A stretch of DNA of 64,000 nt from Rubrivivax sp. (GTDB lineage: Bacteria; Pseudomonadota; Gammaproteobacteria; Burkholderiales; Burkholderiaceae_C): contig JAUXVE010000056.1 in NCBI GenBank assembly GCA_030680415.1, positions 54,734 through 118,733 of the forward strand, given 5' to 3'. Position 1 is the first letter of the stretch; every line of letters begins with the position of its first letter. Below the pieces are notes generated by a model that saw nothing but the letters and a program-made list of their open reading frames with translations, was not told where the DNA came from and ran no database searches. A program made the position numbers and the translations under genes. This document shows, one piece after another, positions 16,611 to 25,340 of the stretch.

Positions 16611-18008
16611 TCAGCGCGGCATGATCTTGAAGTTGCCGTCCTTCGCGATGTCGATCTCGTTGTTCAGGAAGGCGGCGTTGTAGCCGGCTTCCTTGAGCTT
16701 GTGATACGCCATCTCGGCGCGAATGCCGGTCAGGCAGTGGGTCACGATGCGCTTGCCCTTGGGCACTTCGGCCATGCGCGACGCCAGCTCCTCGTCGGGG
16801 ATCAGCAGCGCGCCCTTGATCATTCCGGAGGAGGCCTCGTCGGCATTGCGCACGTCCAGGATCAGCACGTCGAGTGGCGTTCTCTTTGCCAACGTCGTGA
16901 ACTCGGCCATCGGGACCGAGCCCGCGCGCGGCTTGGGCGCATAAGCAATCCTGGTCGGTGCCGGCACCCCCGATTCCACCGCATAGCCCGCGGCCTGCCA
17001 GCCGATCATGCCGCCATTGAGCACCAGCACGTTCTGCTGCCCGGCCTTGATGAGGGACTTGGCCACCGCCACTGCCTGCTCACCACCACGACCGTCGTAG
17101 ACGATCAGCGGCGCCTTCAGCTTGGGCTCGGGCAGCGACTTGAGGATGGCCCTCTCCTGCCCGGCCGGCACCGACACCGCGCCCTTGATGTGGCCGCTGG
17201 TGGCGTCGGCCGCGCTGCGCGCGTCGATCATCACGTGCGGGATGTCGCGGTCCAGGTACGCGGCCTTCACGAAGGTCGGCGTCGTCACCTGGTAATTGCG
17301 CGTGGCCCACTCGGGCTGGCCTTCGCGGTAGACGCGCAGGTTGGTGTAGCCCAGCAGCTTGGCCTTCTTCATCGAATTCGGGCTCAGCGTACAAGTGAGG
17401 CCGCCACAGAAGAAGACGGTGAGCTGGTTCTTGTCCTTGGGCAGGCGACCGACGAATTTGTCGAAGCCGATGAAGGGCAGGTGGATCGCGGTGGGGATCG
17501 TGCCTTCCTGGAAGCGCACCAGCGGCCGCGAGTCGATCAGCGTGTAGGTCGTCTTGGCGGGGCCCTGGGCGACCAGCTTGGCGACACCGGCGTATTCGAT
17601 CAGGTTCGCCGGGTCGATCTGCACCGGGCCCTTGAAGCGGATCTCGGTGACGAGCTTGGCGCCGTCCTTCTCGACGTAGGTGACCTGCACCTCGTGGCGC
17701 TTCTTGGCGTCTTTCAGAAAGTCGGGCTTCTTTTCGGTGCCGGCGTCGATGACCTTCAGCGACTTGGCATCGAAGCGCAGGATCTGCGGCGCCGCAGCGC
17801 CGACGTCGAGCTGCATCGACTGCGACTTGAAGGCCGCCGAGTCGAGGTAGCCGCCCATCTGGTTGGGCTGCAGCGTGTGGCAGGCCGAACACATGGCCGG
17901 CTGCGGCGGCTTCGGTTTGGCCGCTGCGGCAGCGGGCGCGGCCGGCGCCTGCGCCAGGGCCAGCTGCGCACCCAGCAGGAGAGTGCCGACGAGAGTCATG
18001 CGAAACAT
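16611..18008 (-). CDS. Monohaem triple-rhodanese sulfurtransferase, exported
   Basis: The 465-residue protein has a Sec signal (residues 1-19) and an AAGGG ribosome-binding site. A CxxCH haem site follows at Cys40 (CSACH), then three rhodanese-like domains. Domain 1 (about 135-240) has the catalytic-loop motif FFCGGLTC (Cys201, Cys206). Domain 2 (about 243-345) has Asp305 where the catalytic Cys would be, so it is likely inactive. Domain 3 (about 365-460) has Cys425 (THCLTGIR). Rhodaneses carry sulfane sulfur as a Cys persulfide. A covalent haem on the same chain would allow redox coupling in the periplasm. It follows two YeeE/YedE genes and a PsrABC-type operon, which fits extracytoplasmic sulfur handling. 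Confidence 0.88.
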   Translation of the reverse strand: MFRMTLVGTLLLGAQLALAQAPAAPAAAAAKPKPPQPAMCSACHTLQPNQMGGYLDSAAFKSQSMQLDVGAAAPQILRFDAKSLKVIDAGTEKKPDFLKDAKKRHEVQVTYVEKDGAKLVTEIRFKGPVQIDPANLIEYAGVAKLVAQGPAKTTYTLIDSRPLVRFQEGTIPTAIHLPFIGFDKFVGRLPKDKNQLTVFFCGGLTCTLSPNSMKKAKLLGYTNLRVYREGQPEWATRNYQVTTPTFVKAAYLDRDIPHVMIDARSAADATSGHIKGAVSVPAGQERAILKSLPEPKLKAPLIVYDGRGGEQAVAVAKSLIKAGQQNVLVLNGGMIGWQAAGYAVESGVPAPTRIAYAPKPRAGSVPMAEFTTLAKRTPLDVLILDVRNADEASSGMIKGALLIPDEELASRMAEVPKGKRIVTHCLTGIRAEMAYHKLKEAGYNAAFLNNEIDIAKDGNFKIMPR

Positions 18009-18147
18009 GGTTTCCCTTTCAGTGAGAGTGTGGATGGCCCTGCGCCCATACGCTCGCGGCGAGCGGGCGGGTGGATCGGGTTTTCAGGTGAAATGGCGCG
18101 CATACATGATCTGGAAGTTGGTCTGCTTGTGCGTGACGCACCGGCAT

Positions 18148-18744
18148 TCAGGGCTGCGGGCGCAGCCCGGCAAAGCGCTGTTCGAGCCGGCCCATGCCCC
18201 AGCCGGCAAAGACCAGGAAGGCCACGAAGGCCAGCGCCCACCAGCCCATGCCGATGCCGGTGAGCGTGGGCAAGGTCAGTTCGCCGACACTGCCTTCCTT
18301 GATCCAGGCTTCGATGCCGGGGGTGAACTCGGCATAGACGGTCACGCCGGCCAGCATGCCCAGCGCAAAGGCCATGCCGTCCTTGCGCCCAGTGGCCAAG
18401 GCGGCAATCGAGGTGCCGGGGCAGTAGCCGCCGACGATGAAGCCGGCGCCGAACACCAGGCCGCCCAGGGCTTGCGCGGCCAGGCTCGTGGGCTCGATGT
18501 AGAGCTCGGACAGGTCCATCAGCCCCAGGGTCGAAAGCAGGAACAGACCGACCATGGCGGTGACGATGGCGGTGAACATGACTTTGACGACCGCCATGTC
18601 CCACAGGTAGAACACCGCGGTGAGCTTGCGCGCGCTGCCGAAGCCGGCGCGCTCCAGGCAGAAGCCGAAGCCCAGACCCAGCAGCAGCGCCAGGCCCAAT
18701 GAAGCGGCAGTGCTGAATTCGATCGTCGACGACAGCGGCAACAT
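18148..18744 (-). CDS. YeeE/YedE-family sulfur transporter half, second subunit
   Basis: The protein has 198 residues, about half a full-length YeeE, with several hydrophobic helices. The ATG at 18744 overlaps the stop of the partner gene (TGATG), so translation is coupled. The family signature GGYCPGTSIAALATG contains the conserved Cys thought to relay thiosulfate or persulfide sulfur in YeeE proteins. Paired half-size YeeE/YedE genes are common, often under ArsR-type persulfide sensors. A transport substrate of thiosulfate or another sulfane-sulfur species is inferred from family and neighbours. Confidence 0.88.
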   Translation of the reverse strand: MLPLSSTIEFSTAASLGLALLLGLGFGFCLERAGFGSARKLTAVFYLWDMAVVKVMFTAIVTAMVGLFLLSTLGLMDLSELYIEPTSLAAQALGGLVFGAGFIVGGYCPGTSIAALATGRKDGMAFALGMLAGVTVYAEFTPGIEAWIKEGSVGELTLPTLTGIGMGWWALAFVAFLVFAGWGMGRLEQRFAGLRPQP

Positions 18745-19310
18745 CACAACCACTCCTTGCGCACGAAGTAAGCCAGGCCATAGGCCGAGGCGAATACGGC
18801 CAGCATGAAGACCAGGCTGCCCACGTTGAGCATCGAGCCCCCTGTGAGCGCCTGCCCGCTGGTGCAGCCCTTGGCGATCTTGGCGCCGAAGGCGGCCACG
18901 AAGCCACCGGCAAAAGCCAGCATCAGCCGCGTGTTGTCGGTGATGTGCGGGCCGCGCTCCACCGTGAAGGCCAGGCGCCGGCCTTGCCAGCCCGAGGCAA
19001 AGGCGCCGATCAGCGAGCCGGCCAGCAGGAACAGCGTCCACGACAGCAGCGGCGCCCCTTCATTCCAGTAGCGCGCATGCACCAGGTTGGCTTCGACATG
19101 GGCGGGCGACCCCAGCCCCACCAGCCAGGCCGACACTGCGGAAAACGCCGCCGTGCCACCCAGGCCGCGGCCGGTGACGGCGTAGGTGGCCAGCAGCACC
19201 AGGCCCAACAGGAAGCCCACCACGTAGGGGTTCCAGTAGGGGCGCTGCAGGCCCCTTGAACGGGCCTGCGCTGGGGCCGCGGGTCGCTGAGCGGTGAGGG
19301 TGTGAGACAT
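18744..19310 (-). CDS. YeeE/YedE-family sulfur transporter half, first subunit
   Basis: The start ATG 19310 has GAAGGG eight bases upstream and gives 188 residues. It has about four hydrophobic helices and the conserved motif AKGCTSGQALTGGSML, whose Cys is the counterpart of that in the second half. The two subunits should form one channel. A palindromic operator candidate (19412-19427) lies about 100 bases upstream. The PsrC-like gene ends 134 bases upstream, so read-through from that operon is also possible. Confidence 0.88.
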   Translation of the reverse strand: MSHTLTAQRPAAPAQARSRGLQRPYWNPYVVGFLLGLVLLATYAVTGRGLGGTAAFSAVSAWLVGLGSPAHVEANLVHARYWNEGAPLLSWTLFLLAGSLIGAFASGWQGRRLAFTVERGPHITDNTRLMLAFAGGFVAAFGAKIAKGCTSGQALTGGSMLNVGSLVFMLAVFASAYGLAYFVRKEWL

Positions 19311-19411
19311 GGACTTTCCCTTCAGACTGGCGGCACCGCAACGGATCCTGAGCCGCGGGCATTGCCCGCTGGTCCACAGTCGCCGGTGCCGCAATGCATG
19401 AGCTCTATTGG

Positions 19412-19427
19412 ATACCGTACATGGTAT
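19412..19427 (-). promoter_or_regulatory. ATAC-N8-GTAT palindrome (site 1) over a -10 element
   Basis: The perfect dyad ATACC-GTACAT-GGTAT overlaps a -10-like TATACC on the minus strand (19423-19428). GGTCAAGGG lies just upstream on that strand. The site precedes the YeeE/YedE pair. Related sites lie at 23429-23444 and 25292-25307. ArsR-family persulfide sensors bind short dyads of this size, so a sulfur-responsive repressor is a reasonable candidate (inference). Confidence 0.5.
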
Positions 19428-19443
19428 AAACCCTTGACCTGCC

Positions 19444-20496
19444 TCAAGGTGCGAGCGTGAGCACGGGCACGATCTCGCTCATCTGCCCGGCATTGACCAT
19501 CACCCAGCGCAGCGTGAAGCCCCCGGCCAGCACCAGCACCGCTGGGACCACGGTGTGCGCCACCTTGTGCGACAGCTCCAGCGCTTGCCAGGCCAGCGGC
19601 AGCAGCACGCCCACGCCGACCACGCCAAGCCAGAACGGCAACGCATAGGGCCCCGTCATGATCAACGCGGCAGCGGCGGCGTGCGACGCCGAGCTGGTGT
19701 GCAGGTTGACGACGAACAGGCCGATGAACACCAGCTCGGTGATCAGGAAGACCTGGTCATAACGAACCAGCGAATGGGCGGTCGTCTTCTCGGGGTGCTG
19801 TGGCCCGATGGGCTGCAGCATGGCCGCCACGGCGCCGCCGATCATCCCTTGCGGGGCCGGCTTGCCCTGCAGCAAGGTGGCGGCGATGTGCATCACCGCC
19901 GCACCGGCCGACAGCCCCGAGACCAGGAACAAGGGCCCGAGAATGGCACTGTTCCACAGCGGCCGCGCGACCATGGTGTTGAGCAGGATGCCGGTGTAGA
20001 TGCCCAGGCCCACGCCGAGCACCAGGTTGGCCCAGCCGAGTGCACGTATCCACTGCGGCTTGGCGACGAGGGCGTCGGACAGGGTTCCGACGACGGGGAC
20101 GGTGCGGCCCAGCCACGGCCAGGTGTCGGGCAGGCGGATCAGCGCCGACACCAGCAGCACGCCGTAGACGATGATCAGCAGCCAAGAGCCCCAGGCCATC
20201 GGTGACGCGACCTGGAATGTGAGGAAGATGCGCCACACGTAAAGCCGGTGCGTGAGGTCCAGCAGCAGCGCCAGCATGCCGATGTTCATGAGGATGAACC
20301 CCAGCAGCGGCGTGTGCATGGAAAAGAAGCTGCGCGTGTCTTCGCCCCTGGCCTGGCGCAGCATGGCCAGGCCGCCGAGCACCATCATGCCGGCGACGAT
20401 GCCGCCGACGAAGAGGTAGAGCGGGATCTCCCAGCTCCACACACCCAGGCTCGGGTCGATCAGGGGGTTGTGTCGGGTGCTTGTGATTTCGAGCAT
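19444..20496 (-). CDS. NrfD/PsrC-type quinone-interacting membrane subunit
   Basis: The 350-residue protein has about eight to nine hydrophobic helices and the NrfD/PsrC N-terminus (WSWEIPLYLFVGGIVAGMMVLGG). In this family the subunit anchors the catalytic pair to the outer face of the inner membrane and exchanges electrons with menaquinol or ubiquinol. It follows the iron-sulfur subunit gene by 12 bases. It completes an A-B-C set read from the molybdoenzyme at 23251 downstream. Direction (reducing polysulfide/thiosulfate or oxidising a sulfur compound) cannot be told from this subunit. Confidence 0.9.
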   Translation of the reverse strand: MLEITSTRHNPLIDPSLGVWSWEIPLYLFVGGIVAGMMVLGGLAMLRQARGEDTRSFFSMHTPLLGFILMNIGMLALLLDLTHRLYVWRIFLTFQVASPMAWGSWLLIIVYGVLLVSALIRLPDTWPWLGRTVPVVGTLSDALVAKPQWIRALGWANLVLGVGLGIYTGILLNTMVARPLWNSAILGPLFLVSGLSAGAAVMHIAATLLQGKPAPQGMIGGAVAAMLQPIGPQHPEKTTAHSLVRYDQVFLITELVFIGLFVVNLHTSSASHAAAAALIMTGPYALPFWLGVVGVGVLLPLAWQALELSHKVAHTVVPAVLVLAGGFTLRWVMVNAGQMSEIVPVLTLAP

Positions 20497-20508
20497 GACG
20501 GCTGCTCC

Positions 20509-21048
20509 TCAGGTCAGGTAGAAGATGCGCGGCTTCGTACCCGCTTCGGGCAGCAGCGTGTGGTGCTTGCGCGTGCGCAGCAAGCCGTTGACCACGCTCT
20601 TGGGGTCGTCCAGGTCGCCGAAAGTCATGCAGTGCGTGGGGCACACCGACACGCAGGCCGGGTCCAGAGCGTCCTTGACGCGGTGCAGGCAGAAGGTGCA
20701 TTTGTCGACGTAGCCCTTGGGGTGCACGTAGCGCGCGTCGTAAGGGCAGGCCGCGATGCAGGCCTTGCAGCCGATGCACTTGTTGGCCGTGACCTGCACC
20801 GTCCTGCCGAAGTCCTCGACGTGGCTGGCGCCGGTGGGGCAGCAGCTCACGCACGGCGGGTTGTCGCAGTGGTTGCAGCGCTCGGTGCGGATCTGCATGC
20901 TCAGCTGCGGGAAGGTGCCTCGCACCTCGGTCGTGATCCAGTCGCGGCAGTAGCCGTGCGGCACGTCGTTCTCGGCCTGGCAGGCGACGACGCAGTCCTG
21001 GCAGCCCACGCACTTGCGCGTGTCGATGACCATTCCAAAGCGGGGCAT
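20509..21048 (-). CDS. PsrB/PhsB-type 4x[4Fe-4S] electron-transfer subunit
   Basis: The 179-residue protein has four ferredoxin-type Cys clusters, beginning CVGCQDCVVAC, CNHCDNPPCVSCC, CIGCKACIAAC and CTFCLHRVKDALDPAC, as in DmsB/PsrB/NrfC subunits. It has no signal peptide, so it is probably co-exported with the Tat-targeted A subunit. It starts one base after the stop of the molybdoenzyme gene. It should pass electrons between the molybdenum site and the NrfD-like subunit. Confidence 0.92.
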   Translation of the reverse strand: MPRFGMVIDTRKCVGCQDCVVACQAENDVPHGYCRDWITTEVRGTFPQLSMQIRTERCNHCDNPPCVSCCPTGASHVEDFGRTVQVTANKCIGCKACIAACPYDARYVHPKGYVDKCTFCLHRVKDALDPACVSVCPTHCMTFGDLDDPKSVVNGLLRTRKHHTLLPEAGTKPRIFYLT

Positions 21049-21049
21049 C

Positions 21050-23251
21050 TCAGGCCTCCTTCACGAAGGCAACGAAATTCGTGTGGATGCTCGTGGCACC
21101 CATCAGCGGATCGGTTGCGTAATGCGTATTCAAGCCCCCGGCGCTGGCGCCACGCAGGTAGGCCGTCTTCAGCATCTTGTTGGTGTGACCGAAGCCGTAG
21201 ACCATGTAGACGCAGTCCTCGCGGATGCGTTGCGTGGCCTTGACGCGGACACGGTTGCTGAGCACGCCGTCCTGGTTCTTCAGCTGCACGTACTGACGGT
21301 TCTTGATGCCCAGCCGCGCCGCGGTGGCGGTGTTGACCCAGACTTCGTTCTCGGGCATCAGGTCGTGCAGGAAGGGGTTGGTCTGCGTGCGGCTGAAGGT
21401 GTGGCCCGGCGCACGGCCGGTGATGACGCGGAAGTGGCCTTCGGGTGCCTCGGGGTGCTTGGTGTACTTGGGCACGGCGTCGAAGCCTGCGGCGGCGAGC
21501 TGGTCGGACCAGAACTCGACCTTGCCGCTGGGCGTGTCGAATTCCAGCTCCAGCCCTTCCTCGACCGTGATGGGCTTGTGCTCGGCCATGATCACGCCCT
21601 CTTTCTTCAGCTGGTCCCAGCTGTGGCCCGATTTCTCGACGCGGTACGACAGGTATTCCTCCATGTCCTTGAAAGGCATGCAGGCACCGACGCCGAGTTT
21701 TTCGGCCAGCTGCCTGGCGATCCACCAGGCCGGTTTCTGGTCGTGCGGGGCGGCCACCACGGGCTGGCGCAAGGAGGCCCAGCCGGTGCGGCCGAAACCG
21801 GTGAGCAGTTCGTCGTGCCGCTCCAGGAAGGTGGTGTCGGGCAGGATGACGTCGGCCCAGCCGGCCATCTCGCTGGGCATGGTGTCGCAGACCACGAGCA
21901 GGTCGAGCTGCTGGATGGCCTTGATGGTCTCGGCCTCGTTCGGCAGCGCCTGCATCAGGTTGGTCGAGTAGACGAACCAGCCCTTGATCGGGTAGGGCTT
22001 GCCGCTGATCGTGGCGTCGCGGATGCTGGTGGTGATGCCTTCGTCGGCGAACGGGTACTGCACCGCATCGGCACCGTCGGCACGCGGCTTGGTGGCCTCG
22101 GGGTACTTGGGCAGCGGGAAGGGCGCGATCCTGATGCCTTGCGAGATGTACAGACCGCCCTTGCGGCCGTAGTTGCCGAGCAGCGCGTTGAGCAAGGCGA
22201 TGGCGCGGCTGCGCTGGGTGTCGTCGCCGTACCAGTTGACGCGGCGGCCGGGGTGGATGATGGCGGCCGGGCGGTGGCTGGCGAATTCACGTGCCGAGGC
22301 GCGGATGAGGTCGGCCGACACGTCGCACTGTTCGGCGGCCCATTCGGGCGTGTAGCCCTTGATTTCGGCCACGAACTTGTCGAAGCCATGGCCGTGCTCC
22401 TGCACGAAGATCTTGTCGTAGCGGCCTTCGGTGACCAGCAGGTTGGCCCAGGCCAGCAGCAGCGCCAGGTCGGTGCCGGGCTTCACCGGCAGCCAGTACT
22501 TGGCCTTGCTGGCGGCCACCGAGAAGCGCGGGTCGACGACGATCACGGGCACCTTTCGCTCCACTGCCTGTGCAAACTCCTGCACCTGCGAGTTGTGCAT
22601 GTTCTCGCCCAGGTGCGAGCCGATGAGCACCAAGCAGTCGGTGTTCTTGATGTCGGTGGGCTCGGGTGAGCCGACGCCGGCGCCGAAGGTCAGCAGGAAG
22701 CCCGCGTCGCGTGCGCCGCGGCACTGCGCGTAGGACGAGCCGGCGACGTTGATGACGCCCCAGCTCTTCAGCGCATGCTGAACGAAACGCTGGCCGAAGC
22801 CGTGGTTGAACAGCGCCATCGACTCCGGGCCGTGCTCGGCCTTGATCTTGTTCATCTTCTCGGCGACGAAATTCAGCGCCTCGTCCCAGCTCACGGCCTT
22901 CCACTCTTCCTTGCCGCGCTCGCCGACGCGCATCAGCGGCTGGCGCAGGCGGTCGGGGTCGTAATGCGCGCCCACGGCACCGGTGCCGCGCGGGCACAGC
23001 CGGCCCATGCTCTGCGGGTCCTTCGGGTTGCCCTCGAACTTCCACAGCTTGCCGTCGCGCAGGTGCGCGATGCCGCCGCAGCGCCAGAAGCACATCTCAC
23101 AGAAGGTGGGGACCGTCGTCACGGCGCCCTTGGCGGACTCGGAGGCGGTGGCCATCGGGATCCAGCCCTGCCACCCCGCGCCTGCTGCGGCTGCACCAAG
23201 GCCGCCGGCCGAGAGGGCCAGGAATCGCCGCCGTGATACTGCTTGTTTCAT
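21050..23251 (-). CDS. Molybdopterin oxidoreductase, PsrA/PhsA type, Tat-exported
   Basis: The start ATG 23251 begins a twin-arginine signal (SRRRFLAL, residues 6-13) and gives 733 residues, close to PsrA/PhsA (about 750). A [4Fe-4S] motif is formed by Cys51, Cys54, Cys58 and Cys86. The probable molybdenum ligand is Cys177 in YAQCRGARDAG, as in polysulfide and thiosulfate reductases. Mo-bis-MGD-binding segments follow to the C-terminus (TGRAPGHTFSRTQTNP). With the B and C subunits it should be a periplasmic quinone-linked sulfur enzyme. YeeE/YedE and rhodanese genes downstream support a sulfur substrate. Sulfite-oxidising SoeA or arsenate-reducing ArrA are less likely because those proteins are larger. 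Confidence 0.88.
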   Translation of the reverse strand: MKQAVSRRRFLALSAGGLGAAAAGAGWQGWIPMATASESAKGAVTTVPTFCEMCFWRCGGIAHLRDGKLWKFEGNPKDPQSMGRLCPRGTGAVGAHYDPDRLRQPLMRVGERGKEEWKAVSWDEALNFVAEKMNKIKAEHGPESMALFNHGFGQRFVQHALKSWGVINVAGSSYAQCRGARDAGFLLTFGAGVGSPEPTDIKNTDCLVLIGSHLGENMHNSQVQEFAQAVERKVPVIVVDPRFSVAASKAKYWLPVKPGTDLALLLAWANLLVTEGRYDKIFVQEHGHGFDKFVAEIKGYTPEWAAEQCDVSADLIRASAREFASHRPAAIIHPGRRVNWYGDDTQRSRAIALLNALLGNYGRKGGLYISQGIRIAPFPLPKYPEATKPRADGADAVQYPFADEGITTSIRDATISGKPYPIKGWFVYSTNLMQALPNEAETIKAIQQLDLLVVCDTMPSEMAGWADVILPDTTFLERHDELLTGFGRTGWASLRQPVVAAPHDQKPAWWIARQLAEKLGVGACMPFKDMEEYLSYRVEKSGHSWDQLKKEGVIMAEHKPITVEEGLELEFDTPSGKVEFWSDQLAAAGFDAVPKYTKHPEAPEGHFRVITGRAPGHTFSRTQTNPFLHDLMPENEVWVNTATAARLGIKNRQYVQLKNQDGVLSNRVRVKATQRIREDCVYMVYGFGHTNKMLKTAYLRGASAGGLNTHYATDPLMGATSIHTNFVAFVKEA

Positions 23252-23428
23252 GGTTCTGGACTCGGTGAAGAAATGCGTTACACGCTCACCGCCACGGCCG
23301 AACCTTGGCCGGCGAGGTAAAGAGGCATGATCAGGTCCGACATGGCGTGTTCCGCCTGCGCCACCGCCGGCGTGCGCCGCAACTGCAGGCCACTGTCTTG
23401 GTGAGATCGGAATCCATGTCGAGATTTG

Positions 23429-23444
23429 ATACCCCGCCGGGCAT
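23429..23444 (-). promoter_or_regulatory. ATAC-N8-GTAT-like palindrome (site 2)
   Basis: The sequence ATACCCCGCCGGGCAT matches the dyad seen at 19412-19427 with one base changed (GCAT for GTAT). As at site 1, AGGTCAAG lies upstream on the minus strand at almost the same distance. It is 178 bases before the molybdoenzyme start and is the most structured part of that 260-base gap. Confidence 0.35.
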
Positions 23445-23511
23445 GCAGCTCTTGACCTAGGACAAACCCTTTGGTGCGCCGCAACACAAGGGGTGTTCGC
23501 AGGCGCAGGAA

Positions 23512-25167
23512 TCAGTGGCGTGAACGCGTCAGAGGCACGTCGGCGTCTCGCCAGGCGACCTCGAAGCGTGCTTGCGTTGCGCGCGCCTCGCCATCCCTGC
23601 CCTGCCGCCTCAGGGCCTCGACCAGGCCCACCAGCGACCAGCCGTTTTCGGGGTAGTGCCGCAAGTCCTGGCGGTAGACGCGCTCGGCGTCGACGGCACG
23701 CCGGGCGTCGAGCAAGGCCGCTCCCAGGGCGTGTCGCGTCGGCGCCAGCCACAGGTGAGGTTCGTCGTGCGCCAGCGCGTCTTCGGCTGCCGCGGCCTGC
23801 TCGAGCAGCGCCACGGTCTCGCCCTGCCGGCCGTCGAGCGCCGCCAGGTCGGCCTGCAAGGTCAGCAAGGCGATGCGCACCAGTGCGCTGGCCGCGTTGA
23901 CGTTCTTCACCTTCGTCGTCTGCAGTGCGGATTCAGCGGCCACGGCCTGCAACTGCATCAGCGCAGCACGGGCTTCGTGCAACCGCTGCGAGCGCGCCCA
24001 TGCCGTTCCGCGCGCGTAGTGCCACATCGCCAGCAGGTAGGGCGCATTGCCGTCCGGTGGCCGCGTCCGGGTCAGGATCTCCTGCCAGCGCCCGAAGCGC
24101 ACCAGCGCGTGCAGCGGCAGCACCGCGTAGTGCTGCAGCGCGCCGCTGCCGAGGTCACCGGGACGCGGCCCGCAGGCGGCCGGCCAGGCAGCCAGCGTGG
24201 CGGCGATGGCGGCCCGCGATCGGCCCTGCATCGCTGCCGAGGCCCACAGGAAGTGGTGGTTGTGCGCGACATAGCCGACGCGGTAGGCGCCCTGCGCGTC
24301 GACCTGCGCCAGGTAGCGCAGGTCGGCCGCGATCGAGCGCTCGTTGGCCGCCGAGGCTTCGTCGTAGCGGCCGATGCGCATGTCGATGTGCGCCGGCATG
24401 TGCAGCAGGTGACCCGACCCCGGCACCAGCGTGCGCAGCCGGTCGGCCTGCGTCGCTGCGCGTTCGGGCGTCGCCGATTGTTCGAACAGATGCACCCAGT
24501 AGTGATTGGCGCCGGGGTGACCCGGGGCGATTTCGAGCGCACGGGCCAGCAGCGCCACGATCTCGGCGGTCCACGGCAAGGCTCGCCCGTCCGGCCGCCA
24601 CCAGTCGTAGGGATGCAGATTGAGCAGGCTTTCGGCGGCGAGCACGGCGATATCGGCGTCGCGGGGGTGGCGCGCCGCGAGCGCACGCATGCGTTCGGCA
24701 TAGGCCTCTTCGTCGATCTCCGCCGCGCCGGGCCCGGGGTGCCTGGCGGACAAGGCTGCGATGAGCTCGCCGAAGCGCACCGACGCTCGCCGGCGTTGCC
24801 GGCGCGCCTGCCGCAGCGCGGCAGCGACACGCGCGGCATCGGCCGGCGACATGTCGGCATTGATGGTCGGACCCAGCGCCCAGGCCAGCCCCCAATGACA
24901 GGCCGCGCACCGCGGGGCCAGGCGGACAGCACCTTCGAAGGACCGCGCCGCCTCCTGCGGGTTGAAACCCCAGGCCAACACCATGCCCTGCGCGAAGTAG
25001 CGCCGCACCAGCGCCGACGGCGCGGCGTCTGGCGCGCGGTAGTCGCCCATGCCCTCGAATATCGGTGCCGGGGTGGGCCTTGCGGCGGGCGGCCGCTGGC
25101 CCGCCGCGAGGCCGGTCGAGCAGGCGACGCCCAGCGCCGCCAGTGTGAGCCGCCGCGTCAGCTGCAC
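23512..25167 (-). CDS. TPR-repeat protein, probably exported
   Basis: The chosen start is a GTG at 25167, giving a 551-residue protein with a short Arg-led hydrophobic N-terminus (QLTRRLTLAALGVACSTGLAAG). The body is helical repeats of TPR character (for example VRRYFAQGMVLAWGFNPQEAARSFEGAVRLAP, and a C-terminal YRQDLRHYPENGWSLVGLVEALRRQG). The CAACH near residue 95 lies inside the TPR sequence and is probably not a haem site. Similar TPR proteins occur widely with unknown function. It has its own gap on both sides and need not belong to the sulfur operon. No catalytic motif was seen. Confidence 0.7.
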   Translation of the reverse strand: MQLTRRLTLAALGVACSTGLAAGQRPPAARPTPAPIFEGMGDYRAPDAAPSALVRRYFAQGMVLAWGFNPQEAARSFEGAVRLAPRCAACHWGLAWALGPTINADMSPADAARVAAALRQARRQRRRASVRFGELIAALSARHPGPGAAEIDEEAYAERMRALAARHPRDADIAVLAAESLLNLHPYDWWRPDGRALPWTAEIVALLARALEIAPGHPGANHYWVHLFEQSATPERAATQADRLRTLVPGSGHLLHMPAHIDMRIGRYDEASAANERSIAADLRYLAQVDAQGAYRVGYVAHNHHFLWASAAMQGRSRAAIAATLAAWPAACGPRPGDLGSGALQHYAVLPLHALVRFGRWQEILTRTRPPDGNAPYLLAMWHYARGTAWARSQRLHEARAALMQLQAVAAESALQTTKVKNVNAASALVRIALLTLQADLAALDGRQGETVALLEQAAAAEDALAHDEPHLWLAPTRHALGAALLDARRAVDAERVYRQDLRHYPENGWSLVGLVEALRRQGRDGEARATQARFEVAWRDADVPLTRSRH

Positions 25168-25290
25168 GGCGCAGCGAGGCGTTGCCGGGAGAGTACAAGC
25201 TGCATGCGGGAATATTAGCCCGCTACCATCGCAGCTGACTGCAGCTGGCTGGTTCTCACGGCTGTCAACCCAGGCTGCACCCACGCGTTA

Positions 25291-25307
25291 TATACTAGGT
25301 AGGGTAT
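25291..25307 (+). promoter_or_regulatory. ATAC-N8-GTAT palindrome (site 3) with -10 TATACT
   Basis: TATACT (25291-25296) is a good -10 for the plus-strand gene starting at 25341. The dyad ATAC-TAGGTAGG-GTAT (25292-25307) overlaps it. Read in the direction of transcription, it aligns with site 1 as TATACY-N6-GGTATCC. No clear -35 was found. Confidence 0.5.
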
Positions 25308-25340
25308 CCAGCCTCGCCACCCGCCTGAAAGGAAATGTCG

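Noticed and set aside
24880..24915. CAACH in the TPR protein as a haem site
   Set aside because: It lies within a helical TPR-like repeat in a protein with no other cytochrome feature. The single match is likely chance.
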